DNA of 11,074 bases from Bacillota bacterium (lineage in GTDB: Bacteria > Bacillota > Dethiobacteria > Dethiobacterales > Dethiobacteraceae). The notes below the pieces were generated by a model. The model worked only from the letters and a program-made list of their open reading frames with translations, ran no database searches and was not told where the DNA came from. Where the stretch lies: assembly GCA_012800215.1 (NCBI GenBank), contig JAAZJT010000164.1:1-11074 (forward strand), read 5' to 3'. This document shows positions 6,551-11,074 of the stretch, in pieces; positions within the stretch are counted from its first letter, which is position 1; each line of letters begins with the position of its first letter. The position numbers and the translations under genes were made by a program.

Positions 6551-7958
6551 ATTTTAATTTATTGTGATCGCGTAGCTGTTCAAAAACATTGTAGATCTTT
6601 TTGCTAATGGATGCAAGAAAATTATCACCTGCCTGCAAAAAGTTAACACTATTTTCAGCTACAAAAAGCATGGCCGCTCTAATTTTTTCTGCAAGTGATG
6701 CCAGGAACAGATCCCCTTTTTCTGTATACGGTAATGCTTGCAGAAAAAAAGGCTTTAGCTTTTCACGGATATTCGCCAAAGGTGTATTAATAAAGTAGAA
6801 AGCTACAGCGATGAGGATAGTCACCACCAGCATCCACAAGGCATTCCTGATCGCAGCACGGGTTATATTATCGCGCGTAGTGTCTTCTTGCCTGCCCCCA
6901 CCTTTGCTGTCGGTACGACCGGGGGCAGGAGCAGCCTGCTCATTATCTTTCTCTTCCGGACCATAGAAATAATATGAAACCACATCTGCAAATAGCGCTG
7001 CTCCATCTTGCGCTTTTTCACGTTCGTTAAGATGAGTGCCGACTTCAATCAGCATACTGGTAGGGGTAAGATCCTGATTATAGTTGCCGCGAGCCATAAA
7101 AATACCTTTAACTAAGTTGGGGTAAATTTTATCCGCAGTATTTTTTAGATCAAGGGCGAACTGACGGACAGTCTGCATTTGAGGATTCTGTCTGCCTACC
7201 ACAAATTGCACTTGTGTGACAGGCTGTTTTTCTATGGTTGCGGCATAAGCTTCTGGGGGGCCGGCATCGCGGTGAACATCAAATATAACATCGGGGTTTT
7301 GTTTCAGGATTTTTTCAGCTGTTACCCTGGAGCGACGATAAGCACCACGGTCATGGGGCAGATGCAGTGTATTGCTATGGATAACTTTTATACCCTTCTC
7401 TTTTAATGCTTCGGTAAAGGAATCTCCCACATGATGAATACCGCCTTTTCCGTTTATACTGTCTGTGCCATCAGTAGGCACATATGATTCAGCATTATGG
7501 GTGTGATAAACGCCGATTAAGCGTTTAGCCTGCGCTTTAGAATCGTCCTTATTTTCTTCTTCTACATCCTTCTGCACAGGTTGTACACCACCAAAAAGAA
7601 ACTGCTGCAAAGAAGCATAAAAACCTTCTGGCTCCGGGGCAAAAACAGCGCCTACTTCGCGCACAAAACGTGCGCTTGCCACATAGTTGTGCACACGATG
7701 CACCCGATAAAGTTTATTATCAGAGGTTAAATATTCATCACCCACATAAATTTTACGGCCAGTAACCATTATTTCCTGACCATCTTCATCAACCATGGTA
7801 TAATACTTTTCTGCTAATAATTCTTCACGCGAAATTTCACCTGTATCTAAGCTATCGAGTAAGTCACCAAAGGTATTAACAGTAATAAGCTTCTCCTGAC
7901 CGGCAATAGCAGCAATAGCTAGCAAAATAAGCAGCGGAATTAGAAATTTTTTTTTCAT
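6549..7958 (-). CDS. spoIIP: Stage II sporulation protein P (SpoIIP)
   Basis: SpoIIP is the amidase/endopeptidase of the SpoIID-SpoIIM-SpoIIP complex. It degrades septal peptidoglycan during forespore engulfment, acting outside the membrane. The 469-residue protein has an N-terminal membrane anchor (about 4-20) and a poorly conserved linker. The amidase domain (about 145-333) carries the zinc/active-site signatures GVYHTHNAESY (149-159), FDVHRDA (226-232) and TSMLIEVGTHLNEREKA (300-316). A low-complexity linker (335-365) follows, then a second hydrophobic segment (about 372-390) and a C-terminal tail. B. subtilis SpoIIP is about 400 aa, so the second membrane segment and tail are an extension. 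The tail repeats a pattern GDxFLASxxxKI (415-426 and 444-455). The ATG overlaps the stop of the upstream membrane-protein gene (ATGA). Its ribosome binding site AAGGAGG lies inside that gene, so the two are translationally coupled. Confidence 0.92.
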   Translation of the reverse strand: MKKKFLIPLLILLAIAAIAGQEKLITVNTFGDLLDSLDTGEISREELLAEKYYTMVDEDGQEIMVTGRKIYVGDEYLTSDNKLYRVHRVHNYVASARFVREVGAVFAPEPEGFYASLQQFLFGGVQPVQKDVEEENKDDSKAQAKRLIGVYHTHNAESYVPTDGTDSINGKGGIHHVGDSFTEALKEKGIKVIHSNTLHLPHDRGAYRRSRVTAEKILKQNPDVIFDVHRDAGPPEAYAATIEKQPVTQVQFVVGRQNPQMQTVRQFALDLKNTADKIYPNLVKGIFMARGNYNQDLTPTSMLIEVGTHLNEREKAQDGAALFADVVSYYFYGPEEKDNEQAAPAPGRTDSKGGGRQEDTTRDNITRAAIRNALWMLVVTILIAVAFYFINTPLANIREKLKPFFLQALPYTEKGDLFLASLAEKIRAAMLFVAENSVNFLQAGDNFLASISKKIYNVFEQLRDHNKLK

Positions 7959-8584
7959 ACACGGTGGCCTCCTTGCAGTCGTTCCAAGATTTCCCCCACC
8001 AGTTCAGCCAGCAGTACGGCCCCCATACCGCTAATTACAGCTGCACCATATACCCCAGTAGACCCAAGAACAATAGGCACATTAAGCTGATTGAACCAGA
8101 TATTTTCTAACCAAGCAAAAACATCGGTCAGAATAACACCAAGTACACCGCCAATAAAAGCACTCCGACGCGATCTTCCCAACAAATAGGCTGTTATAGC
8201 TGCTACGATTGATGGCACAAAAAGCGGATCGACTAGAAAGGCTGCAGAAGTGGGTTCCATTGGCAGTAACTTTTCAGTTAAAAATACTACGATTGCCACT
8301 ATCAAAGATGTAATTACCGCTCTTCTTTTTTCTGCCAGCGTATCTGCTGTAACTATTAAATAGATTGCTATAGCTACAGGAACAAGAGCTCCACCGATAT
8401 TAACAGATAGTCCTGCGTAAAGCGGAATATTGGGCAAAAAACCAGCTGCTAACATCGCAAGCAGAATAACCAGAGCCTGTATTTTTGTTAAACGCATTCT
8501 GTCTAAAACCCGATGCAGAAAACCTAAATAGACTAGAGCTGTAATCACAACCAAACTAAAGGCTCCAATATTTGTAATATCCAT
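7955..8584 (-). CDS. DUF1614-like multi-pass membrane protein
   Basis: A 209-residue protein with about six hydrophobic segments (near 7-23, 36-53, 63-80, 88-103, 120-136 and 170-196). The motifs LPNIPLY (50-56), VNIGGALVPVAIAIYLI (61-77), FIGGVLGVILTDV (143-155) and GSTGVYGAAVISGMGAVLLAE (174-194) resemble the DUF1614 family of uncharacterised membrane proteins, by recall. The ATG is preceded by AAGGTGAGG. The gene is first in a two-gene unit and overlaps spoIIP by 4 nt, so it may act in the same stage of sporulation. That link rests only on context. A sigma-F-like element lies 36 nt upstream of the start. Confidence 0.75.
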   Translation of the reverse strand: MDITNIGAFSLVVITALVYLGFLHRVLDRMRLTKIQALVILLAMLAAGFLPNIPLYAGLSVNIGGALVPVAIAIYLIVTADTLAEKRRAVITSLIVAIVVFLTEKLLPMEPTSAAFLVDPLFVPSIVAAITAYLLGRSRRSAFIGGVLGVILTDVFAWLENIWFNQLNVPIVLGSTGVYGAAVISGMGAVLLAELVGEILERLQGGHRV

Positions 8585-8620
8585 AACCTCACCTTCTCAT
8601 TACAAGATCTGAAGTGTTTT

Positions 8621-8650
8621 TAGTTTCCCCACCAAGCATGAAAAAAACAC
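8621..8650 (-). promoter_or_regulatory. Possible sigma-F-like promoter of the DUF1614-spoIIP unit
   Basis: On the minus strand GGGGAAACTA (8621-8630) fits the forespore sigma-F -10 pattern GGnnAnAnTA completely. About 15 nt upstream is GTGTT, which matches a GTATA-type -35 at only three of five bases. The start point would give a leader of about 30 nt. I saw no sigma-A promoter for this operon. The call is tentative, because such a -10 match can occur by chance. Confidence 0.35.
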
Positions 8651-8688
8651 AAAATGATCCACAGATTCCTCTGTGTGCATTTTGTGTT
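8640..8688 (-). terminator. Large inverted repeat with T-tract upstream of the spoIIP operon
   Basis: AACACAAAATG (8646-8656) pairs perfectly with CATTTTGTGTT (8678-8688). Inside it, CACAGA (8660-8665) pairs with TCTGTG (8670-8675) around a TTCC loop, with a small 3/2-nt internal loop between the two helices. On the minus strand the hairpin is followed by an unbroken T-run, the form of an intrinsic terminator. It would stop minus-strand transcription coming from puuD before it enters the spoIIP operon. The same repeat lies where the -35 of the divergent plus-strand promoter should be, so it could also be an operator. Confidence 0.65.
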
Positions 8689-8705
8689 AAATTACATATT
8701 ATAAT
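8676..8705 (+). promoter_or_regulatory. Probable promoter of the plus-strand orphan gene
   Basis: TATAAT at 8700-8705 is a perfect -10 box 37 nt upstream of the ATG at 8743. The -35 is weak: TGCATT (8676-8681) at 18 nt spacing is the best candidate, and it overlaps the right arm of the inverted repeat. A regulator or DNA structure at the repeat could thus affect this promoter. Confidence 0.5.
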
Positions 8706-8742
8706 GCAACAACTACAAACTTCCTTAAGGAGGAGGATTATC

Positions 8743-9171
8743 ATGCTGCGCAGTATTGTAAATAAGATGCAGAAGGCAGCTCATTTTCTTAAATACCCTA
8801 TATTACAGTACATTCCCATTGGCATTTATACTATGCTGCAAAACGACAACTGGTCCAATCCTTTTAGTCAGACCAGCCCGCAGCTCTTGCTATTTCAGGA
8901 TGAAGTAGCATTTAAAAGTGCCCTGCAGCGTTTTCAGGTACAGATTACTTCTCCACCGCGAGCGGGAGAGTTATATATTATCTGTCTTAATTTTAAAGCC
9001 GGTTTGGTACTTTTCCGCTATTTAACATGTAAAATAATTGGCATTCCTCAAGTAGGAAGCATTCATGTATTTTCGCTAACAAAAAAATACTTCCCTCATC
9101 ATTCCATACACTTTGCTTTATATGCGGAAGATGGCAGGAAGCTGCGCAGTGTTAATCAAGATATCAGTTAA
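8743..9171 (+). CDS. Hypothetical protein, family not recognised
   Basis: A 142-residue protein, the only gene on the plus strand. The frame is open from 8614, but I place the start at 8743 because AAGGAGGAGG, an excellent ribosome binding site, ends 6 nt before this ATG. It has no signal peptide and no clear transmembrane helix. The only moderately hydrophobic stretches are around 18-31 (YPILQYIPIGIYTM) and 77-100 (LYIICLNFKAGLVLFRYLTCKIIG). It is rich in Lys, His, Phe and Tyr and looks like a small alpha/beta protein. I see no catalytic motif and do not know its function. Its end is 19 nt from the convergent puuD stop, with no clear terminator between. Reality is supported by the ribosome binding site and TATAAT box; against it, no homology is recognised. 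Confidence 0.7.
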   Translation: MLRSIVNKMQKAAHFLKYPILQYIPIGIYTMLQNDNWSNPFSQTSPQLLLFQDEVAFKSALQRFQVQITSPPRAGELYIICLNFKAGLVLFRYLTCKIIGIPQVGSIHVFSLTKKYFPHHSIHFALYAEDGRKLRSVNQDIS

Positions 9172-9190
9172 AGTATTAACAAAATCTAAT

Positions 9191-9916
9191 CTACCCTAAA
9201 GGTTGGGATGATGCTGCCTTTACAAGTGCTATAAACAAAGTGGCAGCATGCTGACAATTGAAAAGCCATTCCGGGTGCCATTGTACACCGAGAGCAAAAG
9301 GATGATGCTGAACCTCTACTGCTTCAATAATACCATCAGGCGCCACGGCCGACACCACCATGCCTGGGCCTACGTTTTTAATAGCCTGATGATGAAAACT
9401 ATTAACACGAAAACTTCTCTGACCTGTAATTTGATAAAGTAATGTGTTTTTATATACTTTTACCTGATGAATAGGATAATTGCGTGGTGCTTTCTGCAAA
9501 TGCTGTACTGCAGCAATATTTGTAATATCCTGGTATAAAGCTCCCCTCTGTGCTATCGCCACAATTTGTGCTCCCCGACATATTCCCAAAAGAGGAAGTT
9601 TGGTGTGTAAAGAATAACGCGCTAAATACAGTTCCATCCTATCACGATCAGGCTGAACATAACCCTGCTCTGGGCGAGCTTCACAACCGTAGAGAAAAGC
9701 ATCGGGATCACCGCCACCACTTAAAATCAAGGCGTCTACCTTTTTTAACATCTCCCGCCACATAAAAGGAGGAGTACAAGTTGGCAGCAGCAGCGGAACG
9801 GCACCGGCTTTTGCTACCGCCTTCACATAAGCCAGAGATAGTCTGTTTTCATAACCGACACGATTACAAGTAATACCAATACTGACTGTCAGTTTGGACA
9901 AACCCCCTAAAAACAT
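9191..9916 (-). CDS. Gamma-glutamyl-gamma-aminobutyrate hydrolase family protein (class I GATase-like)
   Basis: A PuuD/peptidase C26-type hydrolase; family members cleave gamma-glutamyl amide bonds (for example gamma-glutamyl-GABA) in the cytoplasm. Numbering from the ATG at 9916, it has IGITCNR (13-19), the oxyanion segment ILSGGGDP (64-71), the nucleophile elbow LGICRGAQ with Cys113 (110-117), VNSFHHQAI (171-179) and the His-Glu pair QWHPE (212-216). The catalytic triad is therefore complete. The usual NxxxGGTLYQDI after the elbow is altered here (IVAIAQRGALYQDI). The start is uncertain. The ATG at 9916 lies in the U-rich tail of the preceding terminator and has no ribosome binding site. 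AGGGGGT at 9902-9908 points instead to CTG at 9892 (10 nt spacing, giving a TVSIGITCN N-terminus typical of the family) or TTG at 9901 (too close). The true substrate is not evident. Confidence 0.85.
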   Translation of the reverse strand: MFLGGLSKLTVSIGITCNRVGYENRLSLAYVKAVAKAGAVPLLLPTCTPPFMWREMLKKVDALILSGGGDPDAFLYGCEARPEQGYVQPDRDRMELYLARYSLHTKLPLLGICRGAQIVAIAQRGALYQDITNIAAVQHLQKAPRNYPIHQVKVYKNTLLYQITGQRSFRVNSFHHQAIKNVGPGMVVSAVAPDGIIEAVEVQHHPFALGVQWHPEWLFNCQHAATLFIALVKAASSQPLG

Positions 9917-9941
9917 AAAATACGTAACCAAAGTTACGTAT
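9908..9941 (-). terminator. Intrinsic terminator after mazF
   Basis: A perfect 9-bp inverted repeat ATACGTAAC/GTTACGTAT (9920-9928 with 9933-9941), 4-nt loop, begins 5 nt after the mazF stop. On the minus strand it is followed by TTTATGTTTTT. It likely ends the alr-mazEF transcript. Since puuD follows at once with no visible promoter of its own, puuD may depend on readthrough. The AT-rich 22-bp palindrome could alternatively be an operator. Confidence 0.65.
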
Positions 9942-9946
9942 AAAAT

Positions 9947-10306
9947 TTAAAAATCTATTAATCCTAGGGAAATTTTAATGGCCTGATTTACTTTTTGCAT
10001 GACCCGTTCGTCAAGCTCAGTAACTTTATCCTGCAGGCGCTGTTTGTCAATGGTACGAATCTGCTCCAGTAAAATAACTGAGTCTTTTTCTAATCCATAC
10101 TCTTTAGCTTCTATTTCCACATGCGTAGGCAATTTCGCTTTATCTATTTGTGAAGTAATTGCGGCAATAATAACAGTGGGGCTATATTTATTTCCCACAT
10201 CATTCTGTACTACCAACACCGGGCGTACCCCTCCCTGTTCCGAACCAACAACAGGGCTTAGGTCAGCAAAAAAGATATACCCCCGCTTTACTTCCACCCT
10301 ATTCAC
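9947..10306 (-). CDS. mazF: Type II toxin EndoA/MazF, mRNA interferase
   Basis: A 119-residue protein very close to B. subtilis EndoA (YdcE, NdoA), a ribosome-independent mRNA endonuclease neutralised by EndoAI. Nearly the whole sequence keeps the family text: YIFFADLSPVVGSEQGGVRP (10-29), PTVIIAAITSQIDKAKLPTH (43-62), SVILLEQIRTIDKQRL (76-91), and the C-terminal SLGLIDF. The catalytic Arg28 (GGVRP) and Thr51 (AITSQ) are present, so the toxin should be active. The frame begins with GTG at 10306 overlapping the mazE stop (GTGA), with GGTGGG upstream. A second GTG at 10297 would match the B. subtilis N-terminus (MIVKRG) better. Overlap with the antitoxin gene gives translational coupling. Known targets in B. 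subtilis are UACAU sites; specificity here is inferred only from similarity. Confidence 0.95.
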   Translation of the reverse strand: MNRVEVKRGYIFFADLSPVVGSEQGGVRPVLVVQNDVGNKYSPTVIIAAITSQIDKAKLPTHVEIEAKEYGLEKDSVILLEQIRTIDKQRLQDKVTELDERVMQKVNQAIKISLGLIDF

Positions 10307-10575
10307 TTCTTGCCCACCAACAATTCTGCAATTAAATTGGCCTCATTCTCCACTTCGAACGCCTCATTAGCTAAGCGCAAATTCAGTTTTGCCATCTCAG
10401 TATAACCTTTTTGCATCTTTTCACGAATTTGCTGTTTTTCCCGCTCTGCAAGATATAAGCGCATCGCTTCACGGATAAACTCAGAGCGCGTTCTTTTTTC
10501 AGTAGCCACAATATCATCTACTTCTTCCAACAGATTGTGAGGCAAACTAATCATAATTCTTTTTGTTTCAGCCAA
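10303..10575 (-). CDS. mazE: Type II antitoxin EndoAI/MazE, ribbon-helix-helix
   Basis: A 90-residue protein from the TTG start. It has an N-terminal ribbon-helix-helix domain (KRIMISLPHNLLEEVDDIVA, then KRTRSEFIREAMRLYLAERE, about 5-46) for dimerisation and DNA binding. The C-terminal tail includes GYTEMAKLNLRLANEAFEVE (57-76), like the toxin-binding tail of B. subtilis EndoAI. I choose TTG at 10575 because AGGGGG lies exactly 7 nt upstream. The frame is also open from GTG at 10584, but that codon overlaps the Shine-Dalgarno. It begins 12 nt after the alr stop, whose TAG is part of the ribosome binding site, and ends overlapping mazF. The alr-antitoxin-toxin order is the same as in B. subtilis. 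Confidence 0.9.
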   Translation of the reverse strand: MAETKRIMISLPHNLLEEVDDIVATEKRTRSEFIREAMRLYLAEREKQQIREKMQKGYTEMAKLNLRLANEAFEVENEANLIAELLVGKK

Positions 10576-10587
10576 AGTTAGCACCCC

Positions 10588-11074
10588 CTAATTTACATCT
10601 TCCCCCAAATATACCCTTGGCACCCGACGACTGATGCATGTAACCACTTCATAATTAATGGTATCCAGCCAACTTGCCACCTCATCCACATGCAACTGTG
10701 CCTCACCCTGGCGTCCGAACAATACAACTTCGTCACCTACATGTACATTATCAATATCCTGAACAGAGATCATTGTCTGATCCATGCAAATACGACCTAC
10801 AATAGGTGCGCGCTGGCCGTGCACTAATACCTGACCACGATTGGAAAGCTGGCGGCGGTAACCATCTCCGTAGCCAATATTAAGTGTAGCAATGCGTGTT
10901 GGTTTAGTTGTTGTATAGGTGCTACCATAAGATATTCCAATTCCTGCAGGAACATCTTTTAAATAAACTATTTTTGTTTTTAGTGACATGGCTGGCCGTA
11001 ATTTAATCTGCTCACACTTAACTTCAGTAGAAGGACGTAATCCGTACAAGCTGATACCAAGCCGAACCAAATCA
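10588..11074 (-). CDS. alr: Alanine racemase, C-terminal part (cut by window edge)
   Basis: The visible 162 residues are the end of a PLP-dependent alanine racemase, which makes D-alanine for peptidoglycan. They include VRLGISLYGLRPS, the catalytic tyrosine region GISYGSTY, RIATLNIGYGDGYRRQLSN, and VGRICMDQTMISV with the Met-Asp pair of the substrate pocket. The N-terminal barrel with the PLP lysine lies beyond the right edge; the frame is open up to base 11074. The gene is tightly linked to mazEF downstream, so toxin and antitoxin probably share its transcript. Confidence 0.96.
   Translation of the reverse strand, partial: DLVRLGISLYGLRPSTEVKCEQIKLRPAMSLKTKIVYLKDVPAGIGISYGSTYTTTKPTRIATLNIGYGDGYRRQLSNRGQVLVHGQRAPIVGRICMDQTMISVQDIDNVHVGDEVVLFGRQGEAQLHVDEVASWLDTINYEVVTCISRRVPRVYLGEDVN

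Noticed and set aside
8614..8742. N-terminal extension of the plus-strand orphan gene through the inverted repeat
   Set aside because: It would put the coding region across the hairpin and TATAAT box; the ATG at 8743 has a near-perfect ribosome binding site.
9152..9182. AT-only inverted repeats between the orphan gene and puuD as a bidirectional terminator
   Set aside because: The stems are 5-6 bp and AT-only with no adjacent T-tract on either strand, too weak to call.
9947..10575. mazE-mazF as a possible defence or mobile addiction module
   Set aside because: The sequence and its place directly after alr match the chromosomal EndoAI-EndoA locus of B. subtilis; there are no mobile-element signs around it, so it is an ordinary stress-related toxin-antitoxin pair.

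Overview
The window looks like chromosomal DNA from an endospore-forming Firmicute of the clostridial type. The evidence is a SpoIIP gene, a T-box leader in front of pheST, strong AGGAGG-type ribosome binding sites, an alr-mazE-mazF block like that of Bacillus subtilis, and a pheS-pheT-zapA-cvpA-polX order familiar from Gram-positive genomes. I cannot name the genus. Nearly everything lies on the minus strand, so transcription runs from right to left; one unrecognised gene (8743-9171) is on the plus strand.

Right to left on the minus strand: the C-terminal part of alanine racemase (alr, cut by the window edge), the mazE/endoAI antitoxin and the mazF/endoA toxin form a tight operon. It ends in a hairpin with a U-rich tail (about 9908-9941), and directly behind this lies a class I glutamine amidotransferase-like hydrolase of the PuuD family. 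The plus-strand orphan gene converges on puuD. Its promoter region, with a 43-bp inverted repeat, separates it from a divergent two-gene operon: a DUF1614-like membrane protein translationally coupled to spoIIP.

Next comes the phenylalanyl-tRNA synthetase transcription unit: a good sigma-A promoter (6462-6490), a 32-codon YqzL-like ORF rich in Phe, a complete T-box with its terminator, then pheS and pheT. These are followed by zapA, which carries an in-frame TAA at codon 31, and cvpA, which overlaps zapA by 4 nt. A hairpin terminator closes this unit. The last gene is a polX homologue (polymerase X plus PHP domains), whose stop codon sits in the loop of another hairpin at the left edge.

Points most worth a second look: (1) the PolX homologue appears to have lost all three catalytic carboxylates of the polymerase palm and a DNA-binding hairpin, but keeps an intact PHP nuclease domain; (2) zapA has a single nonsense codon in an otherwise undamaged frame; (3) a small Phe-rich YqzL-like ORF ends one nucleotide before the T-box stem I; (4) the divergent region around 8620-8705 combines a strong minus-strand hairpin/T-tract, a sigma-F-like element and a TATAAT box. 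I saw no CRISPR array, insertion sequence, tRNA, rRNA or phage gene.
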